NCBI GenBank assembly: GCA_001403775.1
Contig: CYUG01000017.1
Span: forward strand, 217,969 to 281,968
DNA length: 64,000 bases
Direction of reading: 5' to 3'
DNA from: Dermabacter indicis
GTDB taxonomy: Bacteria; Actinomycetota; Actinomycetes; Actinomycetales; Dermabacteraceae
Positions 24,500-33,036 of the stretch are shown piece after piece. Below the pieces are notes generated by a model, which saw nothing but the letters and a program-made list of their open reading frames with translations, ran no database searches and had not been told where the DNA came from. Positions within the stretch are counted from its first letter, which is position 1. Each line of letters opens with the position of its first letter. The position numbers and the translations under genes were made by a program.

Positions 24500-24880
24500 T
24501 CAGGTGCAGCAGCAGCAGGGGCAGCAGCAGCAGTTGACGTCGCCGCCGGCAACAGACTCAAGGTCACTCATCTCGAGGTCCTTGACATCCACGCGCGGGG
24601 TGGCAGGCACGTACACGATGACCTCGCCGGTCTCCTCGGCGGCGGTCCAACGCTCGTACTGCTTGTCGAGGCGCTCCTGCGGAGCGAGCCCTGCCTCGGG
24701 GCCCTCCGCCTCACGGACGACCTTCACATTGACGCCTTCCGGAACCTCGAGACCAGCCTCGGCGAGAGCGGCGCGGGGGTCCTTATCGAGCTGCTCCGAG
24801 AATTCCTCGCTCGACCATGCATTGACGAGAACGCGCGTGTAGGCGTTCACGAACTCCTGCTTGTCTTGTTCGTTTGACAT
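24500..24880 (-). CDS. NHLP-family azole RiPP precursor peptide with eight-cysteine core
   Basis: A 126-aa precursor. Residues 1 to about 75 match the nitrile-hydratase-alpha-like leader of NHLP precursors (helical start, DPRAALAEAGLEVPEGVNVKVV). The leader ends DLESVAGG with hydrophobic residues at -4 (Val), -7 (Leu) and -12 (Leu), the usual double-Gly signal for C39 peptidases. The predicted core, residues 114–126, is DVNCCCCPCCCCT: eight Cys in two blocks around Pro121, ending in Thr126. Cys are the substrates of YcaO cyclodehydratase, so up to eight thiazoles plus a methyloxazole are possible. All Cys codons are TGC. The ATG has GGAGG at ideal spacing. First gene of the minus operon. Confidence 0.93.
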   Translation of the reverse strand: MSNEQDKQEFVNAYTRVLVNAWSSEEFSEQLDKDPRAALAEAGLEVPEGVNVKVVREAEGPEAGLAPQERLDKQYERWTAAEETGEVIVYVPATPRVDVKDLEMSDLESVAGGDVNCCCCPCCCCT

Positions 24881-25305
24881 GTCACACCTCCATTTAGGGA
24901 ATGCTTAGGTGGCTTTCAGCCATAGTTTTGGTCAGTGCCCCGGCACGAACTCCATGCCCGCTCCGAAAGGCCTAGGGCTTCACACGAGGCGATCGCCCAA
25001 ACATGCACATCGCGGCGAACTCGAGCTTGCGACTCTCGCTCACATCGCCTCCAGCTTGCCGATCTGCCCCATGCGGAGCGCAAGGCTCAACCGCACCGAG
25101 AGAGTGCGTAGGCAGGTACGCAGAACTGTGCTCAGCCCACTACTCACTGAGATGCGCACAGAGCCACGCACCCCTACCTAGGCACACTGCGTTTTCCCAC
25201 TACATCGAAGTACGCACACCTTCGGTCACGGTAAGCATTGATACTTCTACACCCGGCTTTTGAGGATGGAGGCACAAAGTCATCCCCCGTCAAGCGAGGA
25301 GAGCA
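24881..25305. promoter_or_regulatory. Divergent control region of the RiPP cluster
   Basis: A 425-bp interval between the precursor (minus) and the hydrolase operon (plus), with no convincing gene. It must hold both promoters. Inverted repeats seen are TGGCT-N3-AGCCA at about 24910–24922, GTGCC-CC-GGCAC at 24935–24946 and TGCGTA-N6-TACGCA at 25105–25122; the last looks most like an operator. Clear -35/-10 pairs could not be assigned by eye. Confidence 0.55.
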
Positions 25306-26136
25306 GTGTCGCGTTCGAAAAGTCGCCTCCACGCCGTCGTGCGCCCGGCAAAAGCTCCAGCAACTATCACGTCTCAAGCCCGCACCATCACGTGGCTTCA
25401 CGGCTACACAATGTCCTCCGAGATCTGGACTGACCTGTGGGATCTCTTTCCTGACTGCACACACGTGGGCGTCGATCTTTGGGGTCACGGCGCAAGTCCA
25501 GATTTCCCCAAGGGCGCTACCTTGCGCGACCTCGCGGAAGCGGTGCTTGAGGTGGTGGCTGAGAACGAGTCAGGAGATCTCGCCGCTCTGAGTTTCGGAA
25601 GTGAGGTAGCACTTGAAGCCGCGATCGTTGCGGGCGATACTCTCGACACCCTAATCGTGGGGGCGCCAACAATCGCGGGCCGCTCCGACTCACCTGAAGC
25701 CGCGACCCGCATGCGCGAGCTCATGCTTATGAACCGCATTGGAGCAGATCACTCGTTGCTCGCCGAACGCTGGATGCAAGAGCCACCGGAGATTTTTACT
25801 GGGGCGCGCAACCACCCTTATCTCTTCGAAAGTTTGCGACGCATTATTGAGAAGCACACCTGGTCTGAGATCGCTTCAGGTTCCATGGCGCGGATCCAGC
25901 ATGCGTCACACGATGACCGCGACCTTGCGACGATCAAAGCCCGCACTCTTGTCCTCGTAGGCGATGCCGACATGCCACAGTTCGTGCGCAATGGAGCCAC
26001 GCTCAAGCATCTGATCCCCGGGGCCATGCTCGAGACAATCACCAAGACAGGGCACCTTCCCTTCCTTGAAGACCCCGCACAGTGCGCGTCCTACATTCGA
26101 GATTTCCTCCGATCAGAGAGGGGGAGCCATGCGTGA
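25306..26136 (+). CDS. Alpha/beta hydrolase of the RiPP cluster
   Basis: A 276-aa alpha/beta-hydrolase-fold protein. The oxyanion region is LHGYTMS, the nucleophile elbow is ALSFGS (Ser96; the usual first Gly is Ala), the acid is probably Asp in LVGDADMP, and the His is in KTGHLPFLEDP. The catalytic triad therefore looks complete. The GTG start has GAGGAG upstream. It is first in the plus-strand operon and overlaps the P450 gene. It could cleave or close the peptide, act as a repair or release esterase, or take part in self-resistance; nothing in the sequence decides this. Confidence 0.8.
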   Translation: MSRSKSRLHAVVRPAKAPATITSQARTITWLHGYTMSSEIWTDLWDLFPDCTHVGVDLWGHGASPDFPKGATLRDLAEAVLEVVAENESGDLAALSFGSEVALEAAIVAGDTLDTLIVGAPTIAGRSDSPEAATRMRELMLMNRIGADHSLLAERWMQEPPEIFTGARNHPYLFESLRRIIEKHTWSEIASGSMARIQHASHDDRDLATIKARTLVLVGDADMPQFVRNGATLKHLIPGAMLETITKTGHLPFLEDPAQCASYIRDFLRSERGSHA

Positions 26137-27430
26137 ATCCAGCCTCGGCGATCTTTCACTCTCCACGGTGCGCGATTCCCCCTTGCAGTTCCTCATGAAA
26201 ACCACCCGCCTCTCTGATGGAATCGTCGACGTCTTGCGCTACAAAGTGGACGGCCACAGCGTGGTGCTTCTCAATCACCCCGATCTCGTCCAGGGTGCCC
26301 TTCGGTCAAACAGCCGGGTCATGTCAAAGCAACACACACCTGACGAAGCCATGCTCGCGCCGCTTCTCGGTGACGGACTTCTTACGGCAACCGGCGAATC
26401 CTGGCGTCGCCAACGGATCGCACTCGCGCCGCTGTTTCGGCGCGCCCGCGTCGCTGCTTTTGATCACGTCATCACCGATGCGGCTGATGAACTGATCAGT
26501 TCATGGCGCAGTTCCATCATGAAAAAGTCAGAGACCCGAGTCGAGCATGAGCTCTCGAGCTTCACCTTAAGCGTCCTCGTGCGTGCCATCTTCGGTATGG
26601 ACCTTCCGCAGCTTGGTACCGGATTCGGCTCGGCTGTTCAGGATGTCAACGCACGGCTCGGACACGGCGATCCACGTGCGGGGGACGCAACTTCGAATCT
26701 TGCCTATGAGCGAGCAGCGACCATCCTCCACGGTATTACCGATGCGCTCATTGCTGCGTTCGGTGCAGGTGCGAACTCGTCGGTTGCTTTCCTCAACGGA
26801 CTCAAGCAGGCCCAGAACGGACACGAGATTCACGATCAAGTGCTCACACTCATCATGGCCGGGCACGAAACCACGGCCAAAGTGTTGTGCTGGGCTCTCC
26901 TTGAACTCGGTTCCCGGCCCGACCTCCAAGAGGCGCTCGAGCACGAGGCACGCGCTGTCGCCCAGGGAGGGGTACTGAAAGCCGAGCATCTCCCTCACCT
27001 CAGTCTCGCCGGCAAGGTCTTTCGAGAAGCGCTTCGGCTCCACCCACCGATTTGGCTCATGTCGAGGACCGCCACGGAGAACCTCGATCTGAATGGGTGC
27101 AAGCTCAATACCGGAGAACTCGTGACCTTCAGCCAGTATCTACTTCATAGGGATCCACGCTTTTGGGCAGATCCGGACATTTTCGACCCAAAACGCGAGA
27201 ATGCATCTCACCAATTCGCTTACTTTCCATTCGGCGGCGGCGAGCGCCTGTGTATTGGTCAACACCTCGCGGAGCTCGAAGGAATCCTCACTCTCGCAAC
27301 TCTCTCAATGCACCTTCGGTTCGGGCGTTCCGGGCCGATGCCTGATCCCGAAGCCCTGGTCACGTTACGCCCGATCGACGGTGGGAAACTCACGATCGAT
27401 CACGCGAAGGCGGAGGTGGGTGCTGCATGA
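26129..27430 (+). CDS. Cytochrome P450 of the RiPP cluster
   Basis: A 433-aa P450 with all hallmarks: I-helix IMAGHETTAK, K-helix FREALRLHPP (ExxR), and haem loop FGGGERLCIGQ with the proximal Cys at about residue 374. No membrane anchor is seen, as usual for bacterial P450s. The ATG at 26129 overlaps the hydrolase stop by 8 nt with GAGAGGGGGAG upstream; the 4-nt overlap at the end couples it to the methyltransferase. The expected role is oxidation of the modified peptide. No ferredoxin is encoded in the cluster, although the Rieske protein is a second redox enzyme there. Confidence 0.93.
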   Translation: MRESSLGDLSLSTVRDSPLQFLMKTTRLSDGIVDVLRYKVDGHSVVLLNHPDLVQGALRSNSRVMSKQHTPDEAMLAPLLGDGLLTATGESWRRQRIALAPLFRRARVAAFDHVITDAADELISSWRSSIMKKSETRVEHELSSFTLSVLVRAIFGMDLPQLGTGFGSAVQDVNARLGHGDPRAGDATSNLAYERAATILHGITDALIAAFGAGANSSVAFLNGLKQAQNGHEIHDQVLTLIMAGHETTAKVLCWALLELGSRPDLQEALEHEARAVAQGGVLKAEHLPHLSLAGKVFREALRLHPPIWLMSRTATENLDLNGCKLNTGELVTFSQYLLHRDPRFWADPDIFDPKRENASHQFAYFPFGGGERLCIGQHLAELEGILTLATLSMHLRFGRSGPMPDPEALVTLRPIDGGKLTIDHAKAEVGAA

Positions 27431-28254
27431 GTACGAGCTATGTACCAACCGCAGGCGGCGCGACCGGGATTGCCGCGGAAACCGTACGCCTTCGCGAGCA
27501 AGCTCGCTCCACCGGCGCCGCCGAACTGCAACTCATCGAGCAATATCGCGTGGAGCAGGGGATCTCTACTCCACCATACGCCGTGCTCGATCTAGGCGGC
27601 GGCACAGGCGCATTCAGCGACATCATGGCCAGGTACTGGTCTTCTGCCGAAGTTGTATGTGCGGACCTTTCCCCGGAATTCCTCTCTCAAGCGAACGTCA
27701 GCAGACTGCACCTCGGTAGCGAAAGCCTTCCAAACGAGCATTTTGACCTCGTTGTTGTACGGCATGTTCTCCAGCACCTCGAGAGCGAGGCTGCCGCAAC
27801 ACTGCTCAAAAAGGCAGAGGACGCCCTTACGGAAGGTGGAGCCCTCATCATTGTCGACGTCGACGATGCCGACTGGGGCACTGTCCACCCGGCTTTTCCC
27901 TCGCTAGGGGCTATCCATGCGAGGATCGCTCGCGATCAGCTCAGTCGCGGGGGTAACCGATGCGGGCTCGATTTACTCCAGAAGCGGCTCACCGAAATTG
28001 GTTTCGACCATGTCTCACGTCTTCGCGAGACCGTCAGCTCAACCGACGTTGGCCTTGACGCGCTCGATGTCCATATTCGTCCCGACCGCTGGGCACGGCA
28101 AGTAGCAACCGGCGCCATCAATCTCGACGATCTCGCGCTCCTTACGGCTGCTTACCGCCGGTGGCGAGCCGCGCCAGACGCCAGCCTCTCCATCAACATC
28201 CACATTCTGGCTGCACGCAAGCCTTGCAACAGCCGTGAAATATCGACCAACTAG
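27427..28254 (+). CDS. SAM-dependent methyltransferase of the RiPP cluster
   Basis: A 275-aa class I methyltransferase. It has SAM motif I VLDLGGGTGAF, the acidic residue ending strand 2 in VVCADLSPEF, and the HFDLVVVRHVLQHLES region typical of small-molecule methyltransferases (Methyltransf_25/11 type). ATGA overlap with the P450 gene. It probably methylates the peptide or an intermediate: the N-terminus, the C-terminal carboxylate and side chains are all possible. In plantazolicin clusters a methyltransferase dimethylates the N-terminal residue; whether this enzyme does the same to the Asp after the GG site is inference. Confidence 0.85.
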   Translation: MSTSYVPTAGGATGIAAETVRLREQARSTGAAELQLIEQYRVEQGISTPPYAVLDLGGGTGAFSDIMARYWSSAEVVCADLSPEFLSQANVSRLHLGSESLPNEHFDLVVVRHVLQHLESEAAATLLKKAEDALTEGGALIIVDVDDADWGTVHPAFPSLGAIHARIARDQLSRGGNRCGLDLLQKRLTEIGFDHVSRLRETVSSTDVGLDALDVHIRPDRWARQVATGAINLDDLALLTAAYRRWRAAPDASLSINIHILAARKPCNSREISTN

Positions 28255-28294
28255 CAGTCCAAACCAACTAAAAAAACACCACAAAGGAGAAAAG

Positions 28295-28480
28295 ATGAAC
28301 AAGAACCTCAAGATGTTCATTTCGATATTCCTCTTTATTACCGCTGCTGTGGGCATCGTGCTCATGGTTGTCAATCTCCTCGCACAGCCCGCGGCGGTGA
28401 CAACGGGGATCATCTTCGGCTGTGTCGGTGTCGCCGCACTCGTCGCCGGCGTCCTGCTCAACCGCGGTCAACGTTGGTAA
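28295..28480 (+). CDS. Small two-helix membrane protein, possible immunity factor
   Basis: 61 aa: a short Lys-rich start, one hydrophobic helix (about residues 8–30), a small loop with Gln-Pro, a second helix (about 36–54) and a basic end NRGQRW. The ATG at 28295 has AAAGGAGA at good spacing; the longer frame from 28235 lies inside the methyltransferase end. It sits between the methyltransferase and the YcaO gene. I do not recognise a family. Small membrane proteins inside bacteriocin operons are often immunity proteins, so that is a reasonable but unproven idea. Confidence 0.7.
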   Translation: MNKNLKMFISIFLFITAAVGIVLMVVNLLAQPAAVTTGIIFGCVGVAALVAGVLLNRGQRW

Positions 28481-28512
28481 GAGCCTCTTTCCCGACATCT
28501 CCAAGGAGTGAC

Positions 28513-30792
28513 ATGCACCCCCTCCGGTTCCGCTCCGGCCGCCGTTTCGATGTGGTCGATAATTCCCACCTTTTCATCCTCAATGAGGGCTCACGCTTCC
28601 TCGTCGATGATCGTGCTGCGGCCGAGATCGCGCTTGCGATCGATGGCAAGCGCACTGCCCAGGAGGTCGTCATTGCAGCTGCGGCCACTGTGGGGCCGAC
28701 AGAAGCCTTCAGAGGGATGACTCGTCTCGCCCAGGCGGGACACCTTGTTTCAGCTCCTCCCATCGAGGGTGGCGAAGCCGAGTATTGGGAGTCCCGCGGA
28801 GAATCGGAGAGTTCTCGTACCGAAGAGCGGGACGTGGCTCTTTGTGCCCTGACGAGTACGCGCGACTCTGCGGAAGTACAAGAGCTCGTCTCGCGTCTCG
28901 CGAATGCGGCTAGGTTGCAGCACTGGTCTGTGACGATTGTTGAGCCTTCCGAAGCTTCGGCTGTGCCTAGCTCAACTCCTCTCGTTGTTCTATGCGAGGA
29001 CTATTGTGATCCGCGACTTGGAACGATCGACGATGGACGTTCACATGCCGAGGCACCATGGCTTGTTCTCAAGCCGTGGGGCGGCGAGGCGTGGATCGGT
29101 CCCGAATTCGGGACCGATGACTCCGTGTGCTGGCACTGCGTGAACGAGCGACTCGTAAGTAACAGGCAAACCGAGCGCTATCTTGCGAATCGTCGTAACA
29201 GCTATCCAGAAGTGCGACCCGCGGGTCTCGCACCGGCAGCAACGGCTCTCATCGAAGCCTCGATGCTTGTTGCTCTCGATCACTGGCGCACTAAGCAAAC
29301 CGAAAATACCGCGCTTCACAACGCATTTTTGACAATGTCTCATTCCACTCTCGAGCAGCGCTCTCACATTATTGCCCCCTCGGGAGGATGCGCACGTTGT
29401 GGAACACCGCGTGTTGAAACAGATGCGGTCACGCTCGAGCCTGTGTCCGCGGCTTCGACGGACGACGGCGGCTACCGCGTGTGCGAAGCTGACGTCACGG
29501 TCGACCGCTTGAGTCCGCATATCTCTCCGCTCGTCGGCGCGGTTTCGCGTCTTGAAAGCCTCGATATGGATTCGAGTACGACCGGCATCGCCCATTCGTA
29601 CGCGGCAGGGCACAACTTCGCGATGGTCAACGACAATCTTCGGCTTCTGCGCGACAACATGCGCGGTCAGTCCGGCGGCAAAGGGCGTTCTCGAACGCAA
29701 GCGAAGGCTTCAGCGATGTGCGAGGCTATCGAGCGCCACAATGGTGTCTACGACGGTAGGCCGGCCGCTATCCGTGCTCCGTACAGTGAGGTTGCCGACC
29801 GCGCCGTTCACCCGAACTCGCTGCTTCATTACTCGCCTTGGCAATATGAACACCGCAAGGAACTGAACGAGGACCCGCGGCACCGCCTCCAGCGGATCCC
29901 TGATCCGTTCGACGAATCCCGCCCGATCGACTTTACGGCAGCACGCTCCCTCACGGACGGCTCGAGTGTGCTCGTCCCATCCGGATATTGCTGGTTCGGG
30001 CACCCCGACCTCGAAGAGCACACCTACGCCTTCGCTGACTCTAACGGTGGCGCCTCGGGTAACACGCTCGAGGAGGCCGTGCTTCAGGGGCTATGCGAGC
30101 TCGTGGAGCGAGATGCCGTCGCGCTTTGGTGGTTCAACCGCGTGCAGCGCCCCGGCATCGACCTTGACTCGTTCAACGAGCCTTACATCGACCGCCTGCG
30201 GGACTTCTACGCCTCTCAGGAGCGAAACCTTTGGGTTCTTGACTTGCGCACAGATCTTCAGATGCCCGTGTTTGCTGCATTTTCGCGAAGGGATCACGAG
30301 GTTGAAGACATCATGGTGGGCTTTGGCGCGCACCCCGACCCCAAGATCGCCCTCATGCGTTCGCTCACCGAGCTCAATCAGTTCCTTCCGTTCGTGCAGC
30401 GTCGCGACGACAAGGGCAACACGCTCTACCGCACTGATGACGAAGCCACGCTCGATTGGTGCACCACGGCCACGTGCGAAAACGAACCTTGGGTGGCCCC
30501 TTCTGCGACGTCCATAAGCGCTTCCGATTTTCAGTGGCCCGCAACGAAACGTCTCGATCACCTGGTCTCAGGCATCGTCAATGACCTCAAGGCCCACGAC
30601 ATCGACACCTTGGTTGTCAACCAGTCTCGGCCGGGCATCGAGCTTGCCGTTGCGAAAGTGATTGCCCCCGGGCTTCGGCACTTCTGGCGCCGCACGGGGC
30701 CCGGGCGAATCTACGACGTTCCAGTAGCCCTCGGCTGGCTCGAAAAGCCAACGGCTGAAGACAACATCAACCCTCGCGGCGTGTTCTTCTAA
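28513..30792 (+). CDS. Fused TOMM cyclodehydratase (ThiF-like docking part plus YcaO)
   Basis: A 759-aa fusion of the two cyclodehydratase partners. Residues about 1–85 look like a winged-helix RiPP-recognition element, and about 100–300 form a ThiF/Ocin-like scaffold with a Cys4 zinc site (CWHC at 206–209, CARC at 293–296). Residues about 370–759 are the YcaO domain, with ATP-binding motifs AMCEAIERHNG (401–411) and QGLCELVERDAVA (525–537). It uses ATP to turn Cys, Ser and Thr into azolines on leader-bearing precursor. The C-terminus is NPRGVFF, so the usual PxPxP ending is not complete. ATG 28513 has AAGGAG upstream; the small membrane protein gene ends 33 nt before it. Confidence 0.93.
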   Translation: MHPLRFRSGRRFDVVDNSHLFILNEGSRFLVDDRAAAEIALAIDGKRTAQEVVIAAAATVGPTEAFRGMTRLAQAGHLVSAPPIEGGEAEYWESRGESESSRTEERDVALCALTSTRDSAEVQELVSRLANAARLQHWSVTIVEPSEASAVPSSTPLVVLCEDYCDPRLGTIDDGRSHAEAPWLVLKPWGGEAWIGPEFGTDDSVCWHCVNERLVSNRQTERYLANRRNSYPEVRPAGLAPAATALIEASMLVALDHWRTKQTENTALHNAFLTMSHSTLEQRSHIIAPSGGCARCGTPRVETDAVTLEPVSAASTDDGGYRVCEADVTVDRLSPHISPLVGAVSRLESLDMDSSTTGIAHSYAAGHNFAMVNDNLRLLRDNMRGQSGGKGRSRTQAKASAMCEAIERHNGVYDGRPAAIRAPYSEVADRAVHPNSLLHYSPWQYEHRKELNEDPRHRLQRIPDPFDESRPIDFTAARSLTDGSSVLVPSGYCWFGHPDLEEHTYAFADSNGGASGNTLEEAVLQGLCELVERDAVALWWFNRVQRPGIDLDSFNEPYIDRLRDFYASQERNLWVLDLRTDLQMPVFAAFSRRDHEVEDIMVGFGAHPDPKIALMRSLTELNQFLPFVQRRDDKGNTLYRTDDEATLDWCTTATCENEPWVAPSATSISASDFQWPATKRLDHLVSGIVNDLKAHDIDTLVVNQSRPGIELAVAKVIAPGLRHFWRRTGPGRIYDVPVALGWLEKPTAEDNINPRGVFF

Positions 30793-30823
30793 ACGCCGAC
30801 CGCTCTCCCGAAAAGAGAACTCT

Positions 30824-32266
30824 GTGACCTTCGCAGCCCCCACGACGCAAGAGGCCCCCACGCTCGCAAGGGCGTACTGCCTCCCCTCACGGCATCGCCT
30901 TGATCCAGATCGCGGACCGCGCGTGCGGCTCAGCCTCCCCGGTGCGGAGCGGATCATCCCTGCCGCGACCGACGCAATCGCGGTTGCGTTGCTCGCCCTC
31001 AACGCTGGCCCGGCGACCACCTCTGCTCTCACCCAGACAATCCTCGAGAACGCTCAGGGTGTCGAGGCTCTGAAATCGGCAAGCTCGCTTCCGACGGTTC
31101 TTTTACTCCTCACGAGGCGGGGCGTCTTGCACGAATGTCTCATTGACCATGAGGGGGCCCTGGTCGCGGAACTTCGACACAAGGGGCGAATTCAGGTCCC
31201 CGACGCGTCGAAGGAAGGCACGGCCGGTGACGAGGAGCCGTCGGAATTGGATCCGCGCACTGTCATGAGACGCGAGGTGCGGGGGCAGGGTGGTCACTCT
31301 GTCAAGGGATGGGTGGCTGACGTTGGCCTCGCCCGCGCGAGTCTGTGGGTCTCAGAAGCGCTTCCGGCCACCAATCCACAGGCATGGCCAAAGGAAGTCC
31401 TCGAATTTGCGGAACGCGCGGGGATTCTTTCAAGCACGGAAGTAACCGATAACTGGCCGTGGTGGGATGCAGTTGACCTGCTGTTTCACGAGCGTACGCG
31501 TGAGGCGAGCAGTCAAGGTGCGTATGGCGGCACCCGCCCCCATGAGGGCTCAGGTCCACGTGCGGCGTGGAAAGAAGCTCGCGTTCTAGAACGGGTTAAG
31601 CTTCCGGTCCCCCGCTCTCTTCCCGCAATCACACTCGAAACTGCTATGGCTCAGCGGCATTCAACACGCACGTTTGACGGAGCAATCACAATCGACGAGC
31701 TCAGCGACCTGCTCGGCCACACGGTTCGTGCTCGACGCGTGTTTCGTGATGACAAGGGCACCGAGGTACTCGATAAGTCAGTGCCCGCAGGAGGATCCAT
31801 TCATGAAGGAGAAACCTGGGTGGCAGTCCACTCGAGTGCGGTGAAAGAAGGAACATTGAGTGCCGGCCTCTGGCACTATGACTGCCTCACTCACACGTTA
31901 GAGCAAATCGCAGGAGCTCAAGGGGCCGACGCTCTCCTCGCCAATACCGCGGCCATGAGCGTGGGCGATGCCCCGCCCATGACAGTCCTCCAGACCGCGC
32001 GTTTCGCACGACTCATGTGGAAATACGAGTCGGTCGCCTACGGTCTCATCCTTAAACACACTGGGGTGATTCACGAAGCTATGCAGCTCGTTGCCACTTC
32101 CCTCGGTCTCGGGACATGCGTGCTCGGAGGCGGCGCCACCTCACTTTTCTCTGAAGTTACGGGAATCGATCCGCATGTCGAAGGTGTCGTAGGTGAGATG
32201 ACTCTTGGGCGAGTTTCGACTGCCAAAATTGCCAAGGATTCGGATGACGAAGGAGACGCCTCATGA
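30824..32266 (+). CDS. SagB-type azoline dehydrogenase
   Basis: 480 aa. The C-terminal 210 residues are the FMN nitroreductase fold with QRHSTRTFDG (FMN phosphate contact), PAGGSIHEGETWVAV and MWKYESVAYGLILKHTG. The Lys400–Tyr401 pair matches the Lys–Tyr pair known to be essential in the microcin B17 dehydrogenase McbC. The enzyme oxidises azolines to aromatic azoles. The N-terminal 250 residues are a partner domain seen in long SagB proteins. GTG start with AGAGAA upstream, 31 nt after the YcaO gene. Presence of this gene means that mature product should contain thiazoles and not only thiazolines. Confidence 0.9.
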   Translation: MTFAAPTTQEAPTLARAYCLPSRHRLDPDRGPRVRLSLPGAERIIPAATDAIAVALLALNAGPATTSALTQTILENAQGVEALKSASSLPTVLLLLTRRGVLHECLIDHEGALVAELRHKGRIQVPDASKEGTAGDEEPSELDPRTVMRREVRGQGGHSVKGWVADVGLARASLWVSEALPATNPQAWPKEVLEFAERAGILSSTEVTDNWPWWDAVDLLFHERTREASSQGAYGGTRPHEGSGPRAAWKEARVLERVKLPVPRSLPAITLETAMAQRHSTRTFDGAITIDELSDLLGHTVRARRVFRDDKGTEVLDKSVPAGGSIHEGETWVAVHSSAVKEGTLSAGLWHYDCLTHTLEQIAGAQGADALLANTAAMSVGDAPPMTVLQTARFARLMWKYESVAYGLILKHTGVIHEAMQLVATSLGLGTCVLGGGATSLFSEVTGIDPHVEGVVGEMTLGRVSTAKIAKDSDDEGDAS

Positions 32267-33036
32267 TGTATCGCTTCAGGGCGCTCGCCAAGCAACGTGA
32301 CCCCGACGAACTCGACTCCCCGGTCGTCCTCGCGTCGCCTCGTGGCTGGGTAGCAGTCTTCGTCTGTCTTTTCGCAGTCGTCGCGGTGATTAGCTGGGGA
32401 ATCGCGGGGCGACTTCCGATGTCAGTTGATTGCTCCGGGTCACTGGTCAATCCAGGTGGCACGATGGGCATCTCCAGCAACGTCTCGGGCACCGTGGCAG
32501 AAGTCCTCGCCAAACCTGGTGATGTCATCGATAAAGGTGACGCAATCGCCACCATCATCACGGGGAATGGACACGAGCAGAAAGTTGAGGCTCCGTCGAA
32601 AGGGCGAGTGACGTCGCTCTCCCTCTCCGAGGGAGGATTCTTGCAGCAGGGTGCTGAAGTAGCGGTCCTCGAAAAGGATTGGAAACCAAACCAACGCTTG
32701 GTGGCGGAAGTGCTCGTGCCCGCGAGCGACATTAGCCGTGTGGAACCCGGGCAGGAAGTGCTTCTCAGCGTCTCTGGCGTCAATCCCCGGCAATTTGGGA
32801 TGCTTGTAGGGCACGTGCGTAATGTCGCTCCATTCCCCATTGAACAGGCAGGAACCGGCGCCGAAGTTCCGCCGACACTCGTCACGATCGAACTCGATGA
32901 GCGTTCCTCCACGCAAAGTGGGTACGCCTGGACAAGCACAAGCGGTCCTCCCCAACCACTTCATACACAGACCGAGGTGCAGGCGGAAATCCGCTTGGGC
33001 ACCGTTGCCCCGATTAGCCTGCTCTTCCAGGGGTGA
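32263..33036 (+). CDS. NHLM export system HlyD-like adaptor
   Basis: A 257-aa membrane-fusion-type protein. It has a cytoplasmic N-terminus, one membrane helix (about residues 29–48), then a biotinyl/lipoyl-like hairpin domain (SNVSGTVAEVLAKPGDVIDKGDAIATI, and a second half VEAPSKGRVTSLSLSEGGFLQQGAEVAVLE). It resembles the NHLM bacteriocin secretion protein that always accompanies the NHLM peptidase transporter. ATGA overlap with the dehydrogenase gene and GTGA overlap with the next. In a Gram-positive cell it would extend from the membrane next to the transporter. Confidence 0.87.
   Translation: MMYRFRALAKQRDPDELDSPVVLASPRGWVAVFVCLFAVVAVISWGIAGRLPMSVDCSGSLVNPGGTMGISSNVSGTVAEVLAKPGDVIDKGDAIATIITGNGHEQKVEAPSKGRVTSLSLSEGGFLQQGAEVAVLEKDWKPNQRLVAEVLVPASDISRVEPGQEVLLSVSGVNPRQFGMLVGHVRNVAPFPIEQAGTGAEVPPTLVTIELDERSSTQSGYAWTSTSGPPQPLHTQTEVQAEIRLGTVAPISLLFQG

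Noticed and set aside
24500..24880. Poly-Cys end of the precursor as a metallothionein or low-complexity artefact
   Set aside because: The NHLP leader, the double-Gly site with correct -4/-7/-12 hydrophobics and the adjacent YcaO, SagB and C39 transporter make an azole RiPP precursor far more likely.
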